From the NCBI RefSeq assembly GCF_030931715.1, contig NZ_CP133261.1:806001-870000 (forward strand): a stretch of DNA of 64,000 nucleotides, given 5' to 3'. This document shows positions 1-9,105 of the stretch, piece by piece. A program made the translations under genes and the position numbers. The DNA comes from Tissierella sp. MB52-C2. GTDB taxonomy: Bacteria; Bacillota; Clostridia; Tissierellales; Tissierellaceae. A model generated the notes under the pieces. It was not told the DNA's origin and did not search any database. It worked only from the letters and a program-made list of their open reading frames with translations. Position 1 is the stretch's first letter; the number at the start of each line of letters is the position of its first letter.

Positions 1-1326
1 TCTGTTGCGAGAAGGAGAGATAATATGCTTTGGTTTAGAGTACCTGAGAAAGTATATTTTAAATATGGTTGTCTAGGAGTTGCAGTAAGAGAACTAGGAG
101 AAATGGGTAAAAAGAAAGCATTTATAGTAACTGACAAGGTACTTTATGATTTAGGATATACAAAGAAATTAACAGATGTCCTTGATGAATCTGGTATTGC
201 ATATAAAGTTTTCGCAGATGTTAAACCAGATCCTACTCTTGAAATTGCCATAAAAGGTGCAGAAGAAATGAAGAACTTTGAACCAGATATAATAATTGGT
301 CTAGGTGGAGGTTCGCCTATGGATGCAGCAAAGATAATGCACGTTTTATATGAACACCCAGAAGTTGAATTTAATGATTTAGCTATGAGGTTTGTGGATA
401 TAAGGAAGAGAGTATATACATTCCCTGTAATGGGACAAAAGGCAATGATGGTGTCTATTCCTACTTCAGCAGGGACTGGTTCAGAAGTTACACCATTTGC
501 TGTCATAACAGATGAAAAAACAGGAATAAAGTATCCTCTTGCAGACTATGAATTAACTCCTAATATGGCAATAGTAGATACAGAATTTATGATGAATATG
601 CCAAAAGGTCTAACGGCTGTCTCAGGCATTGATGCTTTAACCCATGCCATTGAAGCATATGTATCCATTATGGCTACAGAGTTTACAGATGGCCTAGCGC
701 TACAAGCAATCGAATCCATATTTAAATATTTACCAATAGCATATAATGAGGGTAGTACAAATGTAGAAGCTAGAGAAAAAATGGCTCATGCCTCTACTAT
801 TGCAGGTATGGCTTTTGCTAATGCGTTTTTAGGAATATGTCACTCATTAGCCCATAAACTAGGAGCATTCCATCAAGTCCCTCATGGAGTGGCTAATGGA
901 ATGTTAATAAATGAAGTAATTAGATTTAATGGAGTAAATAATCCTACTAAACAAGCAGCTTTTTCTCAATACAAATATCCTAATGCACAGGAAAGATATG
1001 CTAAAATAGCTGATTATATAGGATTAGGTGGAAATACAGACCATGAAAAGATGGAATTATTAATAGAAGCCATAGATGAATTAAAGGATAAGGTTGGAAT
1101 ACCAAAATCTATTGCTGACTTTGGTGTTAATAGAGAAAAATTCTATGCTTCCTTAGATGATATGTCTGAACAAGCATTTGATGATCAATGTACTGGAGCA
1201 AATCCAAGATACCCATTAATAAGCCAATTAAAAGAAATATATATTGCTGCATACGAAGGCGTATATCTGAGTATTGAAGATGGTGAAATAGAAGGAGAAC
1301 TTGTGGAAGAAGGGGCTGGTAACTAG
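1..1326 (+). CDS. adhE: AdhE, bifunctional aldehyde/alcohol dehydrogenase, C-terminal alcohol dehydrogenase part (5' end outside window)
   Basis: AdhE reduces acetyl-CoA to ethanol; this is the iron-dependent alcohol dehydrogenase half. The first ATG is at 25, but the frame is open from base 1 and the residues before it (SVARRRDN, then MLWFRVP) match the linker that joins the two halves of AdhE. The gene therefore almost certainly begins upstream of the window. The GLGGGSPMDAAK nucleotide-binding motif and the iron-binding Asp/His residues (GIDALTHAIEAY; CHSLAHKLG; HQVPHG) are visible. It ends just before a strong terminator. A stand-alone alcohol dehydrogenase starting at 25 is less likely, because the positions before that ATG are themselves AdhE-like and the only purine-rich stretch upstream encodes the linker arginines. 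Confidence 0.9.
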   Translation, partial: SVARRRDNMLWFRVPEKVYFKYGCLGVAVRELGEMGKKKAFIVTDKVLYDLGYTKKLTDVLDESGIAYKVFADVKPDPTLEIAIKGAEEMKNFEPDIIIGLGGGSPMDAAKIMHVLYEHPEVEFNDLAMRFVDIRKRVYTFPVMGQKAMMVSIPTSAGTGSEVTPFAVITDEKTGIKYPLADYELTPNMAIVDTEFMMNMPKGLTAVSGIDALTHAIEAYVSIMATEFTDGLALQAIESIFKYLPIAYNEGSTNVEAREKMAHASTIAGMAFANAFLGICHSLAHKLGAFHQVPHGVANGMLINEVIRFNGVNNPTKQAAFSQYKYPNAQERYAKIADYIGLGGNTDHEKMELLIEAIDELKDKVGIPKSIADFGVNREKFYASLDDMSEQAFDDQCTGANPRYPLISQLKEIYIAAYEGVYLSIEDGEIEGELVEEGAGN

Positions 1327-1353
1327 AAGATAGTTTTTCACCTTCAACGGATA

Positions 1354-1389
1354 AAAAACTGCTAACAAAGAAACTTGTTAGCAGTTTTT
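1354..1389 (+). terminator. Intrinsic terminator after adhE
   Basis: A perfect 15-bp stem (1354-1368 with 1375-1389) with a 6-nt loop ends in a T run. It lies 28 bases after the adhE stop. Confidence 0.9.
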
Positions 1390-1540
1390 ATTATTTATAA
1401 TAAATCAGTTAAGCTAAATCTACAATATTTAACTCCATTGATAAAATTTGAAAAACGATGTAATATATTATTTAGGTATTAGAATAAATATAGATTTATA
1501 GAGAATAGTAAATTAATGAGTATCACAGATGGAGGAGTAT

Positions 1541-4120
1541 ATGGAAAAACTTAAATTGCTATTAAAGAAAAATGGAGCAAAGATTTCAAGAGTAATATTT
1601 ATAATGCTTATGATAGGAGTTATAATTGCTGGAGGAGTAAGGGAATTAAAATCAATAGATTTTGCTAAGATAATATCTATAATCAGGGAATTTCCTCTAT
1701 CTCTTATATTTATATTTACTATTTTAGGAATATTAGCAGTATCATCAATGAGTTTATATGATTTTGCAATAATAAAATATCTAAATTTTGATATAAAAAA
1801 GACAACTATATTTAGCATTACTTTTGTGGCTAATACAATAAATAATATTTCTGGGTTAGGCGGATTAACAGGTGCTTCCATCAGATCACTTCTATTTAAA
1901 AAGAGTGCTAACAATAAAGAGGATATTATAGATTATAATTTACTACTAATTCCATCAACAGGTATAGGTCTTTCTCTTATGATGATTATTGCACTGTTTA
2001 AATATCAATATATAAGTCCGCTTTTAGAGAAGTATAGATGGATAATTATAGCCATTATTGCTTTTATGATATACTTTGTTATCTATTTTTTCATAGATAA
2101 AATATTTGATACCTTAAAGAAAAGTTCAAGAGATGTAGATAATAATAGAATTATTTTGAGAGTGAAACTACTATTCTTATCCTTTATAGAATGGATGATT
2201 GCTTTTACCTTATTCTTGGTTATTGCTAGACAGTTTAGCCAAGGGATAAATTTATATATAGTATTTATTATATTTACTTTAGGTTCTATGGCTGGTATCT
2301 TAAGCTTACTGCCTGGTGGAGTGGGGTCATTTGATTTAGTAGTATTACTTGGCTTTCAATATTATGGTGTAGGAACTGAAAATGTCTTAGCTATATTAAT
2401 ATTATATAGAATTTTTTACTATATACTGCCTTTGATAATAGGAATAAATCTTACTTTAATAATACAATCTCAAAGCGAGGACAAATTAAATCAATTTATA
2501 GATTTTTCAAAGATAAAAGATTTTATTAATAAAACATCTAGTATTACAAATCTATTATTATCAATATTAATATTAGCATCTGGAGTAACCTTATTATTAT
2601 CTGCATTAGCTCCAGGGGCAATTGAACGAATTAAAATAGCTTCAAGGCTTTTATCGTTTCCAATTTTACAGTTATCAAGACAGCTAACAATATGTATAGG
2701 AATATTGCTGATAGTTATCTCTAGAGAAATAAGAATGAAGGTAAAGCGCAGTTATAAAATTACTATGTGGCTATTGTTTTTTGGTGCTATATTTGCAATG
2801 ATTAAGGGGTTTGCTTATGAGGAAGCGATTTTCCTAATACTAGTTCTAATAATATTAAAAATGTCCAAGCATAGTTTCTATAGAAGAAGTTTGCCAATTG
2901 ATTGGTTTAAAGCTATTATGACTTTGATATTAGCATTTATCGGGCTTCTAGCCTATGTAAAAATGTCCCATATAATACTGAAGGATTTCATAAGAATTGA
3001 GTATTTTAAGTCTTTAATTACAAAGGGAATCTCTTGGCCTATACCTAGTGGAGTTATTGCTTATGGTTTTCTCATTATTTTTGTTGTCTATTATGAATTG
3101 ACAAAGGAGAGGATAACGAATAATGACAGGTATGAAGATGTTGATGAAGAAAGGGTAAATAAATTTTTACAGGAATATGATGGGAATTTCTTAACTCATC
3201 TTATATTCTTAAAGGATAAACATTTATTTTGGCCTAAAAATAATAAGGTTTTAATTCAATATGAGATAAGTCATGGTCTTGCTGTAGTTTTAGGAGATCC
3301 CATTGGAGATGCAAAGTACTTTGGTGAAGCTTTAACAGAGTTTCAGGACTTCATAGATGAATATGGATATAAATCAGTTTTTTATCAAACAAGTGAAAGA
3401 TTATTGCCTTTTTATCATGATCATGGATATTATTTCTTTAAATTAGGTGAAACAGGACTAGTAGAGCTTGATAATTTTGACATAAATAGTTCCAAAAGTA
3501 GAGATTTTAGAAATATACTTAGGCGATTTGAGAAAGATGGTTTTACTTTCGAGATATATTATGAGAATTCCATAGATGAAAGTCTATTTTTAGATTTAAA
3601 AAAAGTTTCTGATGAATGGTTAGCCCATAGGGAGGAAATGGGTTTTTCACTTGGATGGTTCAATAAAGAATATTTAGATAAATCTAAGATTGGAGTTGTA
3701 AAGAATAGAGAAACAGAAGAAGTAATAGCATTTGCTTCTTTAAGTCCTAGTTATGATGATAAATCGGTTTCAATTGATTTAATGCGTTTTAGAAAGGAAG
3801 TACCTAATAACACTATGACTTTTCTTATATTAAATTTGATTTTGACATTTAAAGATGATAACTATAAGATATTCAATCTTGGAATGGCTCCACTTTCAAA
3901 TGTAGGTATAGCACAAAATGCTCATATCCAAGAGAGAATTGCACACTTGGTATTTAAATATGGTAAACATTTTTATAGTTTTGATGGTCTAAGAAAATAT
4001 AAAAATAAATTTGATCCGAGATGGGAAGGGAAATATTTGGTTTATGAGGATTTGATATTGTTACCATCTTCTTTGATAGAAGTAACTTGGTTGATTCATT
4101 CAAAGAAGAATAAATCTTAA
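1541..4120 (+). CDS. mprF: MprF-type phosphatidylglycerol lysyltransferase/flippase
   Basis: The protein has 859 residues, close to the usual 840-870 for MprF. The N-terminal two thirds are many hydrophobic helices (lysyl-PG synthase membrane/flippase domain, with the motif LPGGVGSFD). The last ~300 residues are the soluble DUF2156/GNAT-like aminoacyl transferase domain (GDPIGD, FNLGMAPLSN, KYKNKFDPRWEGKYL). The family transfers an amino acid, usually Lys, from tRNA to phosphatidylglycerol, which lowers membrane negative charge and gives resistance to cationic peptides. ATG 1541 is preferred over ATG 1529 because GGAGG at 1531-1535 is correctly spaced for 1541 and overlaps the earlier ATG. 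Substrate amino acid (Lys or Ala) cannot be read from the sequence. Confidence 0.9.
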   Translation: MEKLKLLLKKNGAKISRVIFIMLMIGVIIAGGVRELKSIDFAKIISIIREFPLSLIFIFTILGILAVSSMSLYDFAIIKYLNFDIKKTTIFSITFVANTINNISGLGGLTGASIRSLLFKKSANNKEDIIDYNLLLIPSTGIGLSLMMIIALFKYQYISPLLEKYRWIIIAIIAFMIYFVIYFFIDKIFDTLKKSSRDVDNNRIILRVKLLFLSFIEWMIAFTLFLVIARQFSQGINLYIVFIIFTLGSMAGILSLLPGGVGSFDLVVLLGFQYYGVGTENVLAILILYRIFYYILPLIIGINLTLIIQSQSEDKLNQFIDFSKIKDFINKTSSITNLLLSILILASGVTLLLSALAPGAIERIKIASRLLSFPILQLSRQLTICIGILLIVISREIRMKVKRSYKITMWLLFFGAIFAMIKGFAYEEAIFLILVLIILKMSKHSFYRRSLPIDWFKAIMTLILAFIGLLAYVKMSHIILKDFIRIEYFKSLITKGISWPIPSGVIAYGFLIIFVVYYELTKERITNNDRYEDVDEERVNKFLQEYDGNFLTHLIFLKDKHLFWPKNNKVLIQYEISHGLAVVLGDPIGDAKYFGEALTEFQDFIDEYGYKSVFYQTSERLLPFYHDHGYYFFKLGETGLVELDNFDINSSKSRDFRNILRRFEKDGFTFEIYYENSIDESLFLDLKKVSDEWLAHREEMGFSLGWFNKEYLDKSKIGVVKNRETEEVIAFASLSPSYDDKSVSIDLMRFRKEVPNNTMTFLILNLILTFKDDNYKIFNLGMAPLSNVGIAQNAHIQERIAHLVFKYGKHFYSFDGLRKYKNKFDPRWEGKYLVYEDLILLPSSLIEVTWLIHSKKNKS

Positions 4121-4136
4121 AGGGATGAGTGAGTAT

Positions 4137-4889
4137 ATGAAAAGGAAAATATTAAAAACCATAAGTACCATAGATAGTTTAAATATGGAAGAGATTGAAA
4201 AACTCAATATAGGTATTGAAATACAAGATTTTACAGAGCCTAATTTGTCATTAAATGAAATTAATACGATAATTCATAGATATAAGGCCAAGCTTAAAGG
4301 GTTTAAAAACATTAAAGCCTTACATGGACCTTTTTTAGATCTGAAGCCTTCAAGTCCAGATAAATTAATTAGAGAGGTAAGTTATAATAGATATTTATAT
4401 ACTATAAATGTGGCTAAAGAGTTAAACATAGATTATTTAATATTTCATAGTCAAATAAATCCATATTTAAATCAGCCATCCATAAGGAAATTAAATAATA
4501 CTCAAAGTAGGGAATTTTGGGAAGAAATTCTAAAGGAAGTACCAGATTATAAAGGAGTAATACTCTTAGAGAATATATTCGAGGAGACTCCAACTATGTT
4601 AAAAGAGTTAATAGAAACTATAAACTTGCCTAATGTTAAAATCAATCTAGATATAGGGCACGCTAATTTAGGAAAGGTTACATTGGAAGAATGGATTAAG
4701 GAGCTTAAAGATTATATTTTCTATATTCATATCCATTCCAATGATGGTCTATACGATAATCACCAAGCACCAGCTCTAGAGAAAATAGAAGAACTATATT
4801 ATCTATTAGATAAATATAATATAAATCCAGTATTATCATTAGAGTATAATGTAGATAGTCTAGAAGAAGAAATACAAAAATATAGATAG
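4137..4889 (+). CDS. Sugar phosphate isomerase/epimerase-like TIM-barrel protein
   Basis: The 250-residue protein shows the metal-site motifs of the xylose isomerase-like/AP endonuclease 2 superfamily in order: HGPF, FHSQ, LLEN, LDIGHANLG, HIHSNDG and SLEY. These supply Glu, His and Asp ligands for divalent metals. It starts 16 bases after mprF and ends 10 bases before the cobyric acid synthase gene, so it looks co-transcribed with both. An ATG at 4125 is possible but sits directly against AAAGGG; 4137 is better spaced. Substrate is unknown. Its position next to cobalamin genes suggests, but does not show, a link to that pathway. Confidence 0.7.
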   Translation: MKRKILKTISTIDSLNMEEIEKLNIGIEIQDFTEPNLSLNEINTIIHRYKAKLKGFKNIKALHGPFLDLKPSSPDKLIREVSYNRYLYTINVAKELNIDYLIFHSQINPYLNQPSIRKLNNTQSREFWEEILKEVPDYKGVILLENIFEETPTMLKELIETINLPNVKINLDIGHANLGKVTLEEWIKELKDYIFYIHIHSNDGLYDNHQAPALEKIEELYYLLDKYNINPVLSLEYNVDSLEEEIQKYR

Positions 4890-4899
4890 GGGGAGAAAC

Positions 4900-5754
4900 A
4901 TGACAAATATTATGATACAAGGTACAACATCTTCCGCAGGTAAAAGTTTAATGTGTACAGGATTATGCAGAATCTTTAAAGAAGATGGCTATAAGGTTTA
5001 TCCTTTTAAATCTCAAAATATGTCATCGAAATATTATACTACTAAAGATGGGTATAAAATAAGTACAGCACAAACTTTACAAGCTATGGCAGCAGGACTT
5101 GAGCCCCATCCCAATATGAATCCAATTTTACTTATACCGAAATCAGATAAAGGGTCTATGGTAGTTATAAAAGGTGAAGATAAAGAGGATATGGAAGCTG
5201 TGGAATATTTCAAGTATAAAAACACATTAAAACCAATGATACTAGATATATATAAAGAAATAGAAAGCAAAAACGATATTGTGGTTATAGAAGGTGCAGG
5301 AAGCCCTGCTGAAATAAATTTAAAACAAAATGATATAGTAAATATGGGTATGGCTGAAATGGCAGATGCTCCAGTACTTTTAGTAGCAGATATAGATAGA
5401 GGAGGAGTATTTGCTTCCCTCTATGGTACTGTAATGCTATTGGAGGAACATGAGAGAAAAAGGATAAAGGGGCTTATAATCAATAAATTTAGAGGAGATA
5501 AAACCCTTTTAGATCCTGGAATTAAAATGATTGAAGAAATATTAAATATACCAGTTATAGGTACTATACCCTTTGCACATTTGGAGTTAGTGGATGAAGA
5601 TAGTTTAGTAGACTATGACAAGGAATGTAATATGAATCCTCAAACAGAAGAAGAAATGGAAAGGGAGTTAAGTAAATTAGCTGCAATACTTAGAGAAAAT
5701 ATGGATATGGATTATATTTATAAAATAATGGGATTGGATTTAGTAAATAATTAA
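4900..5754 (+). CDS. cbiP: Cobyric acid synthase lacking the glutamine amidotransferase domain
   Basis: CbiP/CobQ amidates four carboxylates of adenosylcobyrinate a,c-diamide. Family members have about 490-510 residues: an ATP-dependent synthetase domain, then a GATase domain with a Cys-His pair. This protein has 284. Residues 1-~235 are a normal synthetase domain (GTTSSAGKS P-loop, YPFKSQNMS, VIEGAGSPAEINL, ADIDRGGVFAS, INKFRGD). Residues ~245-284 (KLAAILRENMDMDYIYKIM) resemble the tail that normally follows the GATase domain. The whole glutaminase domain therefore appears excised in frame. No stop, frameshift or spare sequence is left, and cbiB follows after 12 bases. The GGGGGAG ribosome site before ATG 4900 is good. 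It may use free ammonia or a partner glutaminase. Confidence 0.85.
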   Translation: MTNIMIQGTTSSAGKSLMCTGLCRIFKEDGYKVYPFKSQNMSSKYYTTKDGYKISTAQTLQAMAAGLEPHPNMNPILLIPKSDKGSMVVIKGEDKEDMEAVEYFKYKNTLKPMILDIYKEIESKNDIVVIEGAGSPAEINLKQNDIVNMGMAEMADAPVLLVADIDRGGVFASLYGTVMLLEEHERKRIKGLIINKFRGDKTLLDPGIKMIEEILNIPVIGTIPFAHLELVDEDSLVDYDKECNMNPQTEEEMERELSKLAAILRENMDMDYIYKIMGLDLVNN

Positions 5755-5766
5755 GGAGAATTTAAT

Positions 5767-6714
5767 ATGTCAATGAGTGTAATTTTAGGAGTTTTATTAG
5801 ACTTTAAGCTAGGAGATCCTTATAACTTTCCTCATCCAGTAAAGCTTATGGGGAGGATAATTTCTTTTGAAGAGAGATTAGTAAGAAAAATTATTAAATC
5901 TAAAAATGGACTTAAACTTGCAGGACTTATTATTGTTATAATTAATATTTTACTTGGATTTACAGTGCCATATTTACTATTAAAACTTATAAAACAATAT
6001 AGACTTATTTATATCCTAGTAGATACATACCTAATCTATACTTGTATAGCTGCAAAATGTTTAGACTACGAGGCAACTAAAGTATCGGAAGCTTTAGACA
6101 GCAGTATAGAACAGGGGAGAGAGAGACTTTCTTATATTGTTGGAAGAGAGACTAAGAATCTTTCAGAAGAAGAAATCATAAAAGCAACTGTAGAGACTGT
6201 GGCAGAAAATACTTCCGATGGAGTTATAGCTCCTTTAATTTATATAATTTTGTTAGGAGCACCAGGGGGACTAGCCTATAAGTTTATAAATACTATGGAT
6301 TCTATGTTAGGATATATGAATGATAAGTATATAGATTTAGGATATTTTCCTGCAAAAATAGATGATATATTTAATTATATTCCTGCGAGACTTACTGGGA
6401 TTTTTATGTGTTTAGGATCTATAGGAAGATTTAATATAAAAGATGGTTTTAGAATAATGACAAGAGATAGAAAAAACCATAAAAGTCCTAACTGCGCATA
6501 TCCAGAAGGAGCTGTTGCAGGGCTTTTAGGTGTTCAGCTAGGTGGAAATAATTATTACCATGGCAGGCTAGTTGAAAAACCAACTATTGGTGATAATATA
6601 CGATCTATTCAAAAGAGAGATGTAAGAGATACAATAGATATTATGTATTTAAGTGAGATATTATTTTTGACTACTTGCATTATAATTGAATTAATAATAA
6701 TTAATATAAAATAA
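5767..6714 (+). CDS. cbiB: Adenosylcobinamide-phosphate synthase, membrane protein
   Basis: CbiB joins cobyric acid to aminopropanol phosphate (made by CobD) in the membrane. The 315-residue protein has the family's N-terminus (LLDFKLGDP, HPVKLMGR), the central ETVAENTSDGVIAPL block, NTMDSMLGYMNDKY, and the C-terminal YPEGAVAGLLGVQLGG stretch, with several hydrophobic helices. AAGGAG lies 7 bases before the ATG. It follows the shortened cbiP and is the last gene before a terminator, so cbiP-cbiB form a small unit separated from the main cobalamin operon. Confidence 0.93.
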   Translation: MSMSVILGVLLDFKLGDPYNFPHPVKLMGRIISFEERLVRKIIKSKNGLKLAGLIIVIINILLGFTVPYLLLKLIKQYRLIYILVDTYLIYTCIAAKCLDYEATKVSEALDSSIEQGRERLSYIVGRETKNLSEEEIIKATVETVAENTSDGVIAPLIYIILLGAPGGLAYKFINTMDSMLGYMNDKYIDLGYFPAKIDDIFNYIPARLTGIFMCLGSIGRFNIKDGFRIMTRDRKNHKSPNCAYPEGAVAGLLGVQLGGNNYYHGRLVEKPTIGDNIRSIQKRDVRDTIDIMYLSEILFLTTCIIIELIIINIK

Positions 6715-6725
6715 TATTTAACTAT

Positions 6726-6760
6726 AAAAATAACTCTTATTTTAGAAAGAGTTATTTTTT
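6726..6760 (+). terminator. Intrinsic terminator after cbiB
   Basis: A 13-bp stem (6726-6738 with 6747-6759) with a short loop is followed by a T run, 12 bases after the cbiB stop. Confidence 0.85.
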
Positions 6761-6876
6761 ATAACTAATTCTTATAAAAATTAATATTCAGTTCATATTA
6801 GTGTTTTATAATTATATAAGGATTTCACTAATACTATGGATTCGTTTTTAAAATAATATTGTTAAGAGGGATATAT

Positions 6877-7551
6877 ATGATTAATATTCTAGTAGCTGAA
6901 GATGATAAGAATTTGCAAAAATTAATTGGAGCTGTATTAAAGCAGCAAGGATATAATGTTTTAATGGCTAATGACGGTATTCAAGCATTAGAGATATTGG
7001 ATATGATACATATAGATTTAATTATCAGTGATATTATGATGCCAAACATGGATGGTTATCAATTAACTGATTTACTTAGAAAATCCAACTATAATTTACC
7101 TATTCTAATGGTAACTGCTAAGGAAACCCTTGATGATAAGAAAAAAGGATTTATTGTAGGAACAGACGACTATATGGTAAAACCCATAGATATAGACGAG
7201 ATGGTATTAAGGGTAGCAGCACTATTGCGTCGTTCGCGTATTGTTAATGAGTATCGTCTAACAATTGGTGAATTAGTTTTGGATTATAATACTTTAGATG
7301 TCAATAAAAAAGACATATCTATAAATCTTCCTAAGAAGGAATTTTATTTATTATTTAAGCTGTTGAGTTATCCCAAGCAAATATTCACAAGACAACAGCT
7401 TATGGATGAAATATGGGGAATGGATTCAGAAGCTGACGAACGTACAGTAGATGTCCATATTAGGCGTTTAAGGGACAAGTTTTCTGAATTTGACGAATTT
7501 GAGATTATTACAGTTAGAGGATTAGGATATAAGGCAGAGATAAAAATATGA
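6877..7551 (+). CDS. OmpR/PhoB-family response regulator
   Basis: A 224-residue two-domain regulator. The receiver has the acidic pair (EDD, residues 8-10), phospho-acceptor Asp52 (IISDIMMPNMDG) and Lys102 (DDYMVKPID). The C-terminal winged helix carries the typical ERTVDVHIRRLRDKF and VRGLGYK motifs. ATG 6877 is chosen because AGAGGG is 6 bases upstream; a TTG at 6859 is also in frame. The stop overlaps the next gene's ATG (ATGA), which pairs it with the kinase. A TATAAT at 6807-6812 is a possible -10. The genes it controls are not evident, though the zinc peptidase and chemoreceptor genes follow. Confidence 0.92.
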   Translation: MINILVAEDDKNLQKLIGAVLKQQGYNVLMANDGIQALEILDMIHIDLIISDIMMPNMDGYQLTDLLRKSNYNLPILMVTAKETLDDKKKGFIVGTDDYMVKPIDIDEMVLRVAALLRRSRIVNEYRLTIGELVLDYNTLDVNKKDISINLPKKEFYLLFKLLSYPKQIFTRQQLMDEIWGMDSEADERTVDVHIRRLRDKFSEFDEFEIITVRGLGYKAEIKI

Positions 7552-8837
7552 AAAAGATTGCTGTAAAACTAGCTTTATTTTTTATTATTATAATTTATAG
7601 TTCTTCTATTCTATCCTTTATTATATCAACTATATTTACTGAGAATATTGAAGATGAAATTAAACTAAATCAATTTAAAATAGCAAACTCTATATTACAG
7701 CTATATGAAAAGACAGATTTAAGTATAGAAGAAATTGCAAATATTACATCTACTTCAACATCTCATGTTAGTAAAATTGAAAATATCGATTTATTTAAGT
7801 TTACAGAAAAAGAGTTAGAAAAGATTTATAATAATGAGCCTGTTTTCTCATATGAAAGCAAGCGAAACAGTCCTGTAGTAGTATTATTTTTAGATGACTC
7901 ATTTATTCAAATTAGCCTATATCCTAAAAATACAATCTTTAAAATAGTAGTATCTAGAGTATGGTTTACCATGTTAGTGTATGTTGTTATAGGGAGTATA
8001 TGTATTATACTTTTATCTAAGAGAATAGTCAAACCAATATTGGAACTAACCTCTGCTACGCAGGAAGTAGCAAAGGGAAATTTTGATGTATCTGTTGAAG
8101 TTGAAAGACAAGATGAAATAGGGCAACTTACCCATAACTTTAACAAAATGACTCGAGAACTAAAAAACATAGAATATCTTCGCAAGGACTTTATCACAAA
8201 TGTATCACATGAATTTAAAACTCCAATTGCATCTATTCAAGGATTTGCTAGATTGCTGCAGAAAGGGAATTTAACGGAAATTGAAAGAAAAGAATATACA
8301 GATATAATTGCAGAAGAAACCATAAGATTGTCTAAACTTTCCTCTAATATTTTAAAACTTTCAAAATTAGAAAGTCAAGAGATAGTAGGGAGAACAACAG
8401 AATTTTGGCTAGATGAGCAAATAAGAAAAAGTATTTTACTTTTGGAATATGAATGGAGTAAAAAGAATATTGAGTTTGATATTGAACTTCATAAGGTTAA
8501 ATATGTAGGAGATGAAGGATTATTTCAGCAGGCCTGGATCAATCTTTTGGGAAATGCAATAAAATTTTCAAGAGATAATAGTGTTATTAGTATAAAACTT
8601 GAGGAAACAGGTTCAATTATAAGAGTAGAAATTAAAGACCATGGTATTGGTATGAGTGAAGAAGTATTGCAGCGTATTTTTGAAAAGTTCTATCAAGGGG
8701 ATAGATCTCATTCTTCTGAAGGTAATGGATTGGGATTGCCTTTAGTAAAGAAGATTATAGATCTATATGGAGGAAATATTCATGTCCATAGTATTCCCAA
8801 TATAGGCTCTGTTTTTACAGTTGAGTTAATATATTAA
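7548..8837 (+). CDS. Sensor histidine kinase (HAMP-HisKA-HATPase)
   Basis: A 429-residue membrane kinase. A TM helix (~5-28) is followed by a short extracytoplasmic sensor (~30-135), a second TM (~138-157), HAMP (~158-210), HisKA with phosphorylated His221 (NVSHEFKTP), and an ATPase domain with the N box (LLGNAIKFS), G1 (DHGIGMS) and G2 (GNGLGLPLV). It overlaps the response regulator by four bases, so the pair is translationally coupled. The small sensor has no recognisable ligand domain. A long inverted repeat begins 11 bases after the stop. Confidence 0.92.
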   Translation: MKKIAVKLALFFIIIIYSSSILSFIISTIFTENIEDEIKLNQFKIANSILQLYEKTDLSIEEIANITSTSTSHVSKIENIDLFKFTEKELEKIYNNEPVFSYESKRNSPVVVLFLDDSFIQISLYPKNTIFKIVVSRVWFTMLVYVVIGSICIILLSKRIVKPILELTSATQEVAKGNFDVSVEVERQDEIGQLTHNFNKMTRELKNIEYLRKDFITNVSHEFKTPIASIQGFARLLQKGNLTEIERKEYTDIIAEETIRLSKLSSNILKLSKLESQEIVGRTTEFWLDEQIRKSILLLEYEWSKKNIEFDIELHKVKYVGDEGLFQQAWINLLGNAIKFSRDNSVISIKLEETGSIIRVEIKDHGIGMSEEVLQRIFEKFYQGDRSHSSEGNGLGLPLVKKIIDLYGGNIHVHSIPNIGSVFTVELIY

Positions 8838-8847
8838 AATCTATTAA

Positions 8848-9072
8848 TATAGATAACCAACACGAAATCATAATAAAAAATACTAAGAGAGTGCATTTGC
8901 AGAATATGGAATAACTCCCAATGAATGAGGCTATAAAATCCGTAAAGAAATTTATATGTTTGAGCGTAGCGAGTTTATAAATTTTAGGATTTTATAGCTG
9001 AATGAATTGTAGGAGTTATCCATATTCGAAACAGCCGAACGTGTATTTTTATTATGATGTTGGTTATCTATA
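8848..9072. repeat. Long inverted-repeat element, copy 1 (MITE-like)
   Basis: This 225-bp element has complementary ends (ATAGATAACCAACA at the left, TGTTGGTTATCTAT near the right). Inside, a second pair of arms (AACTCCCAATGAATGA..GCTATAAAATCC and its near-complement) makes most of it fold as one long hairpin. A related 220-bp copy lies inverted at 36427-36646. Both sit directly after a histidine kinase gene. There is no coding capacity. It looks like a non-autonomous miniature inverted-repeat element, though a structured RNA or terminator role is possible. Confidence 0.8.
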
Positions 9073-9105
9073 AAAAAATTTAAAATAAAATTAAGGAGTG
9101 ATTAT

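Noticed and set aside
25-1326. Complete stand-alone iron alcohol dehydrogenase starting at ATG 25
   Set aside because: The frame is open to base 1 and the residues before that ATG match the AdhE linker, so it is a truncated view of AdhE.
4900-5754. cbiP as a frameshifted pseudogene
   Set aside because: There is no stop, frameshift or leftover GATase sequence before cbiB, and the synthetase motifs are intact.
8848-9072. Simple transcription terminator of the first kinase operon
   Set aside because: It is 225 bp, has matching end sequences and occurs as an inverted second copy at 36427, so a repeat element is a better explanation.
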